From contig CACNRD010000001.1 of assembly GCA_902622795.1 (NCBI GenBank), forward strand, positions 248,001 to 312,000: a stretch of 64,000 nt of DNA, read 5' to 3'. This DNA comes from an uncultured Pelagibacteraceae bacterium (GTDB taxonomy: Bacteria; Pseudomonadota; Alphaproteobacteria; Pelagibacterales; Pelagibacteraceae). Made by a program: the position numbers and the translations under genes. Under the pieces are notes generated by a model. It worked only from the letters and a program-made list of their open reading frames with translations. It did not search any database and was not told the origin of the DNA. Shown here one piece after another: positions 23,024 to 31,813 of this stretch (its first letter is position 1; every line of letters begins with the position of its first letter).

Positions 23024-23794
23024 TTAATTTGTTTCACCTCTTAATTGTTCAATTTTAATTTTTTTTTGTAAACTTCGGTTTTTATCATAAAGTAGATTAA
23101 ACTTAATTTTGCTATTGGTTTTAATTGTTATCGACTTCGCGTTTCTTACTTCTAGATTATCAGCAACTGCACTTATGGGTCTTTTAACTGAATTTAAGTT
23201 AGTAATAGTGATTTTTGATTTATCATTAACAATCTTTCCTTTCCATCTTCTTGGTCTAAATGGGCTAATTGGAGAAATGGATAATTTTTTAGAATTTAAA
23301 CTTAATATTGGACCATGAACTGATAAATTATAAGCAGTACTTCCTGCTGGTGTTGATACTAAAACTCCATCAGAAACTAGGTTTTTAATTATTTGCCTTG
23401 AACCTTGTTTGATTGATAGTGATGCTGCCTGTCTGCTTTGTCTAAGAACAGACACTTCATTAATAGCTATTGATTTCTTTATTTTGTTATTCTTATTTTT
23501 AACGGTCATTTCTAAAGGAGAAATTGAGATCATATTGGCTTTATTTAAATTTTTAATAATATTTTTTGAGGAAAATATATTCATTAGAAATCCATAATTT
23601 CCAGAATTAATTCCATAAAATTGTTTTTTTGAATTTTTATTTTTTTTAAGCGTTTGAAGCATAAAACCATCACCCCCTATAACAATTACCAGATTAGATT
23701 TTTTAAATTGATTAGCTTCAATCTTTTTTATGAGTGTATTTTTAATTCTAAGAGATTTTTTATTTTTATCAGAAATAATTTGAGGATTACTCAT
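23024..23794 (-). CDS. nadK: NAD kinase
   Basis: VIVIGGDGFMLQTLK, GINSGNYGFLMN, DGVLVSTPAGSTAYNLSVHGPIL. Confidence 0.93.
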   Translation of the reverse strand: MSNPQIISDKNKKSLRIKNTLIKKIEANQFKKSNLVIVIGGDGFMLQTLKKNKNSKKQFYGINSGNYGFLMNIFSSKNIIKNLNKANMISISPLEMTVKNKNNKIKKSIAINEVSVLRQSRQAASLSIKQGSRQIIKNLVSDGVLVSTPAGSTAYNLSVHGPILSLNSKKLSISPISPFRPRRWKGKIVNDKSKITITNLNSVKRPISAVADNLEVRNAKSITIKTNSKIKFNLLYDKNRSLQKKIKIEQLRGETN

Positions 23795-23798
23795 TTAA

Positions 23799-23884
23799 TG
23801 GTGCCCTCGGCCAGACTCGAACTGGCACTCCGCAAGCGGCAAGGATTTTAAGTCCTTTGTGTCTACCAATTTCACCACGAGGGC
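23799..23884 (-). tRNA. tRNA-Leu (TAA)
   Basis: GCCCTCGTGGTGAAATTGGTAGACACAAAGGACTTAAAATCCTTGCCGCTTGCGGAGTGCCAGTTCGAGTCTGGCCGAGGGCACCA. Confidence 0.95.
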
Positions 23885-23893
23885 ATTAATGAA

Positions 23894-23919
23894 TTTCATG
23901 AGTGTTTATGCTAATATTT
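23894..23919 (+). repeat. 26-bp imperfect direct repeat, copy 1
   Basis: TTTCATGAGTGTTTATGCTAATATTT; 23/26 identical to 23971-23996. Confidence 0.75.
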
Positions 23920-23970
23920 ATAATTGAACAAGTCTAATAAGTAAATTTTTTTTATTTTGTCTCCCTAAAA

Positions 23971-23996
23971 TTTCACGAATGTTTATGCTTATATTT
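23971..23996 (+). repeat. 26-bp imperfect direct repeat, copy 2
   Basis: TTTCACGAATGTTTATGCTTATATTT; 23/26 identical to 23894-23919. Confidence 0.75.
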
Positions 23997-24058
23997 TGAA
24001 TAAATAATTATAATATGAAATTAAATAATCTCTATAATAATTAATTAAATAATTAAAA

Positions 24059-25795
24059 ATGGCTGATTTAAAAGAAATTGTAGATTGTATTAACAAAGGA
24101 AATTTAAAAGAAGCTTTAAAACTTTGTGATACTTATGAAAATGAGAAAAATAAAAAATTTATTTTAAACTTTAGGGGTGCAGTTCATTTAATTAAGGGAA
24201 ATTTAGATATTGCAGAAAAAAATTTTTTAGATGCTGCTAGAATTGACTCAAAGTTTATAGATCCTCTTAAAAATCTTTACTTAATATGTTTAAAAAAAAG
24301 AGATTATAAAGATCTGTTAACTTACGCTCAAAAACTGCTTGAGGCTGACAGATTGGAAAATGAACATAATTATAAACTAGCATATGCTTTTGAGCTAAAT
24401 AATAATTTAAAAGACTCAATTGAATATTATAAAAGATATGTCGATAAGAAAGGTAAAAATAGTAAACAAGCTTTTAATAATATTGGATGCATATATTTAA
24501 AAAGAAATAAGCCAAAGATTGCAATTAATTTTTTTAAAGATGGTTTAAATTTTGGAGAAGACAAAACCATAACCAATAATATTTTTAAATGTTACGTTTT
24601 ATTGAGAGACTTAGAGAATTCTGATTTTTACTATGATAAAGCGATAAAATTTGATGAAAATTATTTAGAGTTTAAACATACAAAAGCTAAATACTTTATT
24701 CTTAAAAATCAAATCACTGAAGCTATTGAAATTTTAATAGAAAATAAAGATAAACCAAGATTTTTAATTACTCTACTTGTTCTATATTTCAATCTTGGTA
24801 AAAATGAAGAAGGGATAAAACTTTTAAATCAGTCAAAAGATAAGATGAAAAAAGATCCTATCTATTACAATTATTTAGGGTTGAGATTATTATATGAAGG
24901 TGATTTCAAAGATGGCTGGAGGTTTTATGAACATAGAAATTCCAAAAAAGTTGATTTTTTTAAAGAAACAAAGGAATGGTCTGGTGAAACAATAGAAAAT
25001 AAGAATATTGTTGTTTTTACTGAACAAGGTTTAGGAGATGCTATACAATTTTCAAAGTATATAATTCCTTTATGCAAAATTGCAAAAAAAGTAACGTTTG
25101 TAACTAAGGACAGTATCAAACCCCTTTTCAAAGAAGAATTAGAAAATTTAACTATAGAAACTATTGAAAGTTGTAAAAATAAAAAGTTTGATCTTAAGAT
25201 AGCTCTTGGATCTTTAATAAAATTTTTTTTTGAAGAAAAATTCAGTAAAAATGAAAATTTAATTATATCAAATAAGGCCCTTGATTTAAAATGGAAAAAA
25301 AAAATACCACAAAATAAATTAAATATCGGTATAAGTTGGTCTGGAAGTTTTAATGGTCCTAATGAACCTTATCGGTCAATACCACTCCAAGAACTTGAAA
25401 AATTATTTTCTTTAGATGTAAATTTTTATTGCTTACAAAACGAAATTTGGGACAGAGATTTAGATTATTTTAAAACGCTAAACCTAACTAACTGTGGTGA
25501 ATATAAATTAACTGAAATAGCATCAATTATTCAGAATTTAGATCTTGTAATTACGAGTGATACTTCCTTGTTACATTTATCAGCTTCTTTAAATAAGCAA
25601 ACATGGGGGCTCTTAAGTTTGTATCCTGATTGGCGATGGAGTGAATTTAATAAAATTAATCCATATTCAAATTTAAAAATTTTTAAACAAAAATCCTTTA
25701 AGGATTGGAGTGAAATTGAGGAATTAGTTGTTACTGAGTTACAAAATAAAATTTATACCTTTAATAATTCCAATAAATCAAAGACTAATTTGTAG
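24059..25795 (+). CDS. TPR protein with C-terminal GT9/heptosyltransferase-like domain
   Basis: N-term TPR-like helical repeats; C-term FTEQGLGDAIQFSKYI, IGISWSGS, DLVITSDTSLLHLSASLNKQTWGLL. Confidence 0.72.
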   Translation: MADLKEIVDCINKGNLKEALKLCDTYENEKNKKFILNFRGAVHLIKGNLDIAEKNFLDAARIDSKFIDPLKNLYLICLKKRDYKDLLTYAQKLLEADRLENEHNYKLAYAFELNNNLKDSIEYYKRYVDKKGKNSKQAFNNIGCIYLKRNKPKIAINFFKDGLNFGEDKTITNNIFKCYVLLRDLENSDFYYDKAIKFDENYLEFKHTKAKYFILKNQITEAIEILIENKDKPRFLITLLVLYFNLGKNEEGIKLLNQSKDKMKKDPIYYNYLGLRLLYEGDFKDGWRFYEHRNSKKVDFFKETKEWSGETIENKNIVVFTEQGLGDAIQFSKYIIPLCKIAKKVTFVTKDSIKPLFKEELENLTIETIESCKNKKFDLKIALGSLIKFFFEEKFSKNENLIISNKALDLKWKKKIPQNKLNIGISWSGSFNGPNEPYRSIPLQELEKLFSLDVNFYCLQNEIWDRDLDYFKTLNLTNCGEYKLTEIASIIQNLDLVITSDTSLLHLSASLNKQTWGLLSLYPDWRWSEFNKINPYSNLKIFKQKSFKDWSEIEELVVTELQNKIYTFNNSNKSKTNL

Positions 25796-25833
25796 AATTG
25801 TTATTTATTTAAATATTTTATAAACATCGTTGA

Positions 25834-26640
25834 ATGGAAAAAGCATTCAAAGTTTTGATATTTACCGATCTTGATGGCTCACTTCTTCATAGAGATACTT
25901 TCAAATTTGATGAAATAAAAGACTATATGAAAGAATTAATATCTAAGGGTATTTTCATTATACCCAACACGAGTAAAACTGAAAAAGAAATTTTAGCATT
26001 TAACAACGAATTAGGCACAAGTTTACCTTACATCTCTGAAAATGGTGCTGCTATAAACGGTTTAGATTTATTAAATTCAAATTTACCTAAAGAATTAATA
26101 CTTAGTAGAGAAAAAGATAATCTTATAAAAATTTTTGAAAAATCAGTACCAGTAAATTTACAAAGTAAATGCAAATGGTTATCGGAAATGAATAAGAAAA
26201 AACAAAGCTTAATTTTTGGTTTAGAAGATGAAAAACTTAAAATGGCTTTAGATCGTAAATACACCATTCCTTTTATATTTGACGGAATTAAAAGTGAAAA
26301 AAATGAGTTGTTCAAAGTTGTTAAAAAAAAAGATTTAGCTTTACAGGAAGGTGGTAGAGTTATTAATTTAACTGATAAGGTAAATAAAGCTAAAGCACTT
26401 CAAGTATTTGTAAGATTTTTTAAAAAAAATAACAAAAATGTAAAAACAATAGCTGTTGGTGATAATTACAACGATTTAGATATGCTTAAAATTAGTGATT
26501 TTCCTTGTCTTGTCTTTAATGATAAATTTACATTAGATCAAATCCCTATAAATAATTTAATAACAACAAATAAGCCATCCCCTGAGGGCTGGGCAGATGT
26601 GGTCAAAATGGCTCTAGTTAAAGTAAATAAAAATTATTAA
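25834..26640 (+). CDS. HAD-superfamily mannosyl/glucosyl-3-phosphoglycerate phosphatase
   Basis: FTDLDGSLL, NTSKT, SENGAAI, AVGDNYNDLDML HAD-IIB motifs; neighbour of GpgS-like gene. Confidence 0.8.
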   Translation: MEKAFKVLIFTDLDGSLLHRDTFKFDEIKDYMKELISKGIFIIPNTSKTEKEILAFNNELGTSLPYISENGAAINGLDLLNSNLPKELILSREKDNLIKIFEKSVPVNLQSKCKWLSEMNKKKQSLIFGLEDEKLKMALDRKYTIPFIFDGIKSEKNELFKVVKKKDLALQEGGRVINLTDKVNKAKALQVFVRFFKKNNKNVKTIAVGDNYNDLDMLKISDFPCLVFNDKFTLDQIPINNLITTNKPSPEGWADVVKMALVKVNKNY

Positions 26641-26648
26641 AGTTCATT

Positions 26649-27869
26649 ATGAGTGATTTTTCTCAAAATGGAATAATTTCTACACTTCATGATTTTGGAA
26701 CAAAATCTTTAGAGCAAATAGAAAAGGAGCTTTTAGGCTTTTCTGAAGAGAGAAAGATGGAGCTCATCTTACCATGTCTTTATTCAGAATTAAAAGGTGA
26801 TGCATTACCTAATATTGTAAAAGAGATAAGCAAAACAAATTATATACATCATATAATCATAGGCTTAGATCAAGCAAGCGAAGCTGAAGCAAGGAAAGCT
26901 TGGACTTTTTTTGAAAAATTAGAAACTCCTTTTACAATCCTTTGGAATGACGGTCCTAATTTAAAAAAATTAGACAAAGAATTACAAGAAAAGGGATTAG
27001 CGCCAAATGAATATGGCAAAGGAAGAAATGTTTGGTACTGCATAGGTATGTCTATTGCACGAGATAGCGCGCGGTCTGTTGCATTACATGATTGCGATAT
27101 CAAAACTTATGACCGAAGAATGTTAGCAAAATTATTTTATCCAGTTGTAAACCCTCTTTTTAACTTTGAATTTTGTAAAGGTTTTTATCCAAGAGTTGCT
27201 GACAACAAGATGAATGGACGTGTAGCAAGATTATTAGTTTTTCCCTTGTTAAATGCTTTAGAAAAAACTATTGGCAAGAGTGACTATCTAGATTTTATGA
27301 AATCATTTAAATACCCATTAGCTGGCGAATTTTCTTTTAGAAGAAATATTTTACCAGAACTTAGAATTTCATCTGACTGGGGTATAGAAATTGGAATTTT
27401 GTCAGAAATGCAAAGAAATTTTTCTCCTCAAAATATTTGCCAAGTAGATTTAGCAGATACTTATGACCATAAACATCAAGATTTATCTCTTGATGATGAA
27501 AAAAAAGGTTTATCAAGAATGTCTATAGATATTATAAAAACTTTTATAAAAAAATTAGCAACACAAGGTCATTCATTTAGTAGAGAACAATTAAGATCTT
27601 TGAAAGCAACTTATTACAGATCTGCTTTAGATCTTATAGATGCTTACAGAGCTGATGCTGAAATGAATGGTCTAAAATTTGACTCTCATACAGAAGAAAA
27701 AGCAGTTGAGTTATTTTCAAGTAATATAATTAGAGCTGGAGAAGATTTTTATCTTAACCCAATGGATGCACCTTTTATACCCACGTGGAGTAGAGTTAAA
27801 AGTGCAATACCAGATTTTCTAGTAAGATTAGAAAAGGCTGTTAATGAAGATAACAAACGTTATCTATAG
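26649..27869 (+). CDS. gpgS: Glucosyl-3-phosphoglycerate synthase-like glycosyltransferase (GT81-like)
   Basis: ILPCLYSEL...HHIIIGLDQASEAEARKAW...KGRNVWYCIGMSIA...VALHDCDIKTYDRRML...PLAGEFSF...DWGIEIGIL...DHKHQDLS. Confidence 0.8.
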   Translation: MSDFSQNGIISTLHDFGTKSLEQIEKELLGFSEERKMELILPCLYSELKGDALPNIVKEISKTNYIHHIIIGLDQASEAEARKAWTFFEKLETPFTILWNDGPNLKKLDKELQEKGLAPNEYGKGRNVWYCIGMSIARDSARSVALHDCDIKTYDRRMLAKLFYPVVNPLFNFEFCKGFYPRVADNKMNGRVARLLVFPLLNALEKTIGKSDYLDFMKSFKYPLAGEFSFRRNILPELRISSDWGIEIGILSEMQRNFSPQNICQVDLADTYDHKHQDLSLDDEKKGLSRMSIDIIKTFIKKLATQGHSFSREQLRSLKATYYRSALDLIDAYRADAEMNGLKFDSHTEEKAVELFSSNIIRAGEDFYLNPMDAPFIPTWSRVKSAIPDFLVRLEKAVNEDNKRYL

Positions 27870-27932
27870 CATTTTTAAGAAAATTGAAAATTACAATTCA
27901 ACTTCAAATTGATAGTATTTAATTTTTACCAA

Positions 27933-27957
27933 ATATTTGCGACATGCTGTCAAATAT
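27933..27957. promoter_or_regulatory. Dyad, candidate operator of the ABC-transporter gene
   Basis: ATATTTG-CGACATGCTGT-CAAATAT: 7-bp perfect arms around an 11-nt core which itself holds GACA-TGC-TGT(C). Confidence 0.5.
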
Positions 27958-27990
27958 AGTATTTTTTTTTAAAAAATCTCAGGAGGAGAA

Positions 27991-29319
27991 ATGAAAAATA
28001 TAGTTAAAATATTTTGCATAATTTCATTATTCATTACAAATGTCGTTTATGCAGATATTAAATTTTGGACTACAGAGGTCCAACCTGCTCGAATGGCTAA
28101 GCAAGAAGAAATGGCCAAAGCTTTTGAAGCTAAGACAGGTATTAAGGTTGAGGTAATTCCAATTGAAGAAAAGGAATTGGGTACTAGAGCCACCGCAGCA
28201 GCTGCTGCTGGCGACTTACCAGATGTGATTTATCACACTTTACAATATGTTTTACCTTGGGCGGAAGCTGGAATTCTAGATGTTGATGCCAATAACGCTG
28301 TGGTTAAAGCACTTGGTAAAAATACTTTTGCTCCAGGCGCTCTTAAAATGGCTAAGTCAGGATCAAAAATTGCTGCTGTCCCTGTTGATGGATGGACGCA
28401 AATGGTTGTTTATAGAAAGGATCTTTTTGAAAACGCTGATCTAGAACCACCAACAAGTTATGCTAACATTGTCAAAGCAGTTGAGAAATTATCAAAAGTA
28501 AATGGCGTGTTTGGTTTTGTAGCTGCTACTAAAACTGATGAGAATTTTATGAGTCAAGTTTTAGAACATGTTCTTTTAGCAAACGGGGTAAACATTGTTA
28601 AAAAGGGTGGTGTTAAGAAGCAAGGGAAAAAATTAAAAGAAGCATTAGAGTTCTATAAAGTCATTGCGAAGGCAAGTCCTCCAGGTGAACTTTATTGGAA
28701 ACAATCAAGAGCACTTTATTTTGCTGGAAAGACACCAATGATTATTTGGTCTCCCTTTATTATGGATGAACTTGCAGGTTTAAGAGATTCAGCTCCACCA
28801 ACAATTAATAGTGATCCAACTTCACCTGAATTAGCTTCTAAAACTGGTTTTATAACTAATTTCAGTGGACCAAGTAATAAAAAAGGTGCTGCGTGGGCTG
28901 ATATTAGATACTTTGGTATAACTGCTGATGCTGATACTGATGAAGCCAAGCAATTTATCATGTACTCTATGGATGAAGGTTACACAAGTACCTTATCAAT
29001 TGCTCCCGAAGGTAAATTTCCAGTAAGAAGAGGAAATTCGAGTGATCCTGAAGCATTTACAAAAGCTTGGAGTAAACTGCCAGTTGGAGTTGATAGAAAA
29101 GCTGCCTTGTCAGATCTTTATGACCCAGATGTTATAAATAACATTGTTGCAGGTTTAGATACTGCAAACAGATGGGGAGTTAAAGAAGGTGAACTATCTA
29201 GAGCATCTAAAATTATTAATTCACAATTCATGAACAGAATCACAAGAGAATATATCGATGATGAAATTTCTGTTGATGAAGCAGTTGATAAAATAAATGC
29301 TGGATTAGCTAGCTTCTAA
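27991..29319 (+). CDS. Sugar ABC transporter substrate-binding protein (SBP_bac_1)
   Basis: Signal peptide MKNIVKIFCIISLFITNVVYA; FWTTEVQP...VEVIPIEE...GDLPDVIYHTLQ; preceded by AGGAGGAG at 27981-27988. Confidence 0.9.
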   Translation: MKNIVKIFCIISLFITNVVYADIKFWTTEVQPARMAKQEEMAKAFEAKTGIKVEVIPIEEKELGTRATAAAAAGDLPDVIYHTLQYVLPWAEAGILDVDANNAVVKALGKNTFAPGALKMAKSGSKIAAVPVDGWTQMVVYRKDLFENADLEPPTSYANIVKAVEKLSKVNGVFGFVAATKTDENFMSQVLEHVLLANGVNIVKKGGVKKQGKKLKEALEFYKVIAKASPPGELYWKQSRALYFAGKTPMIIWSPFIMDELAGLRDSAPPTINSDPTSPELASKTGFITNFSGPSNKKGAAWADIRYFGITADADTDEAKQFIMYSMDEGYTSTLSIAPEGKFPVRRGNSSDPEAFTKAWSKLPVGVDRKAALSDLYDPDVINNIVAGLDTANRWGVKEGELSRASKIINSQFMNRITREYIDDEISVDEAVDKINAGLASF

Positions 29320-29334
29320 TAATTTAAATTAATT

Positions 29335-29370
29335 AAAAAAGCGGATAAGATTACTTGTCCGCTTTTTTTT
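29335..29370 (+). terminator. Intrinsic terminator between binding protein and permease genes
   Basis: AAAAAAGCGGATAAG-ATTA-CTTGTCCGCTTTTTTTT: 9-bp stem (one G-T pair) extended by A/T pairs, 4-nt loop, T8 tail. Confidence 0.85.
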
Positions 29371-30630
29371 ATGAAAGATACTTTAGCAAATACTGAAAAG
29401 AAAACTGCTTATATTTTAACCTTACCTGCAGTGGCATTAGTCTTTGCAATAATTTTATTTCCTATTTTTGCAAATGTTTGGATTAGTTTTAAAGAGGTTG
29501 AGTTGAAAGATATAAGAATTCCTGAACCAAGAGCAAAAAAAATTGTTAAATCCATATCTGAAGATCCTTCAAAAATAAAAATTTTATATAAATTAAGAAA
29601 TAGCTCATTACTTCAAGAGATTAGGGACGTTTCATTTCAAGATAAATTTCCAAAAAATTTTGAAATTGAAGAATTAGACCCGCGTTGCGAATTCAAAAAA
29701 TATGCTTTAAAATGTAAATTTGGTAATTGGCCACCAAAATATAGAGAAAATTTTCAAGTAATATTCAAAAAAAATGATGGATCAAAAATAGATAAAAAAG
29801 AACTAAAATCCACAAAACCCAAATTAGTTGGTACCTCAGATAATGTACTGCTTAATACTAATTTTACTTTAAAAAACTTTAAGAAAGTTTTATTTGATAA
29901 TGAATTTGTAGATCTGCTCCTTACAACTTTTTACTACACCTTTTTTGGTACTGTTGGCTCTATCATATTTGGTATTTTAACAGCTCAAATGGTTAATCAA
30001 AAATTTTATGGAAGAACATTTATGCGAAGTGTTTTACTTTTTCCTTATGTTGCTCCAGTGGTAGCTTTAGCTTATACATGGGAACTTCTATTAGATCCAA
30101 ATAGTGGGACTTTAAATAGTTTGCTAATCAATTATCAGGTTATAGAGACACCGATAAATTTACTTGGACAAAAATACATTCAGATTAATTTTTTTGGTTT
30201 TGATTTCAAACTTAGATTAGCTCTTACGACGGTAATTATGTTTGAAATTTGGAGATATTTTCCTTTAGCTTTTTTATTTATTCTAGCAAGACTTCAGGCA
30301 ATTCCAAAAGAATTATATGAGGCAGCTGATGTTGATGGAGCGAGCCCATTTCAGAAGTTTTTTAATATAACACTCCCTCAAATTACTGCAGTTATATCGA
30401 TTTTATTTATGATAAGATTTATTTGGAATTTTAATAAGTTTGAGGATGTTTTCTTACTTACCGGTGGCGCTTCAGGAACAAGAACTTTACCCATAAATGT
30501 TTATCAACAAGGTTTTGCAATATCTGATATTGGAATGGGATCAGCTGTTTCAATTGTAATTGTCGTTTTGCTTTTATTATTTATGTTTTTTTATTTTAAG
30601 CTTTTAGGAAAGAGAGTCGATGAAAACTAA
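29371..30630 (+). CDS. Sugar ABC transporter permease, MalF-like with large periplasmic insert
   Basis: EAADVDGASPFQKFFNITLPQI EAA loop; about 125-aa soluble insert after TM1. Confidence 0.88.
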   Translation: MKDTLANTEKKTAYILTLPAVALVFAIILFPIFANVWISFKEVELKDIRIPEPRAKKIVKSISEDPSKIKILYKLRNSSLLQEIRDVSFQDKFPKNFEIEELDPRCEFKKYALKCKFGNWPPKYRENFQVIFKKNDGSKIDKKELKSTKPKLVGTSDNVLLNTNFTLKNFKKVLFDNEFVDLLLTTFYYTFFGTVGSIIFGILTAQMVNQKFYGRTFMRSVLLFPYVAPVVALAYTWELLLDPNSGTLNSLLINYQVIETPINLLGQKYIQINFFGFDFKLRLALTTVIMFEIWRYFPLAFLFILARLQAIPKELYEAADVDGASPFQKFFNITLPQITAVISILFMIRFIWNFNKFEDVFLLTGGASGTRTLPINVYQQGFAISDIGMGSAVSIVIVVLLLLFMFFYFKLLGKRVDEN

Positions 30631-31813
30631 AAATTTAATTTTATTTACATTAATATCATCATTTTTTTTAATTTTCCTAGTTTCTATATGGAAAATATTA
30701 GCGACTTTACAGGGATTAAATATTCAACATTTGAATTTACAAATAATTTTTATTTTTGGTCTCCTAATATCATTCGCTAATTTAAGAATAGGAAGCAAAA
30801 TTAAAATTTTTTACAAATCAATTATTTTTTCTTTAATTTTTGTAATCTGCGATGGCTATATTATTCAAAAACTACCATTATGGTACAACATTGGTATTTT
30901 CTTAATTTTATATTTTTTTGTTAATAAAATAAATAAATATAGTTTTGAAAATTTAAAAGAGGAGCACTCAACCCAAGTAATCTTTTTTGACTTTTTAACA
31001 TTGTTTGGCATTTTATTTTTCTCATTCGTAATACTTTTTCCTTTTTACATGATGTTAATAACAAGCTTTAAAACCCAAATTTCTTTATTGGTTAACCCTT
31101 TAGACTTTAGTATTAATTTTGGTCAAGATCTAAAGGATCTATTTAAATCCTATTTTGTAATTTTTAAGACTTATAAATTTGGTAAATATATTGTGACTAG
31201 TACTATTGTCTCTGTAGGTACAGTAATAATAACTCTTATTTTTGCTATTCCAGCAGCATATGCAATTGCTAGATTAAATTTTTTTGGAAAATCATTTATG
31301 TCAACATCAATATTGATAATTTATATGTTTCCAGCGATAGTCTTGGTAATTCCTTTGTATACAATTTTTAGTCAATTAGGCCTAAGAAACTCTATAGAAG
31401 GATTATTAATAGTTTATACAGCTACAACGCTTCCAGTAGCAATCTACATGCTTCAAGGATACTTTAAGAGTATTCCAAAGGAATTAGAAGAGGCAGCAAT
31501 ATTAGACAAACTTAGTTGGTTTGGAATAATTTCTAAAATTATAATTCCATTAAGTATTCCTGCAATTTCCTCTGTGGCTTTATATGTATTTATGATAGCT
31601 TGGAATGAATTTTTATTTTCTCTAATGTTTCTAGATAACCCTAATTCTTTTACTCTTTCAAGAGCCATACAATATTTGAGTGGTGATGCAGAAACACCAA
31701 GACAATATTTAATGGCTGGCTCAGTTATTGTAACTTTGCCTGTTTTATTTATTTTTGTTTATTTTGAGAAATATCTAGTTAGTGGTCTCACCGCAGGGAG
31801 TGTCAAAGGTTGA
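30620..31813 (+). CDS. Sugar ABC transporter permease, MalG-like with extra N-terminal TM segments
   Basis: EEAAILDKLSWFGIISKIIIPLSIPAI EAA loop; PFYMMLITSFK. Confidence 0.88.
   Translation: MKTKNLILFTLISSFFLIFLVSIWKILATLQGLNIQHLNLQIIFIFGLLISFANLRIGSKIKIFYKSIIFSLIFVICDGYIIQKLPLWYNIGIFLILYFFVNKINKYSFENLKEEHSTQVIFFDFLTLFGILFFSFVILFPFYMMLITSFKTQISLLVNPLDFSINFGQDLKDLFKSYFVIFKTYKFGKYIVTSTIVSVGTVIITLIFAIPAAYAIARLNFFGKSFMSTSILIIYMFPAIVLVIPLYTIFSQLGLRNSIEGLLIVYTATTLPVAIYMLQGYFKSIPKELEEAAILDKLSWFGIISKIIIPLSIPAISSVALYVFMIAWNEFLFSLMFLDNPNSFTLSRAIQYLSGDAETPRQYLMAGSVIVTLPVLFIFVYFEKYLVSGLTAGSVKG

Noticed and set aside
18049-23884. Integrative element between tRNA-Thr and tRNA-Leu
   Set aside because: No integrase, transposase or duplicated tRNA 3' end found; the tRNA ends are not related as att sites.
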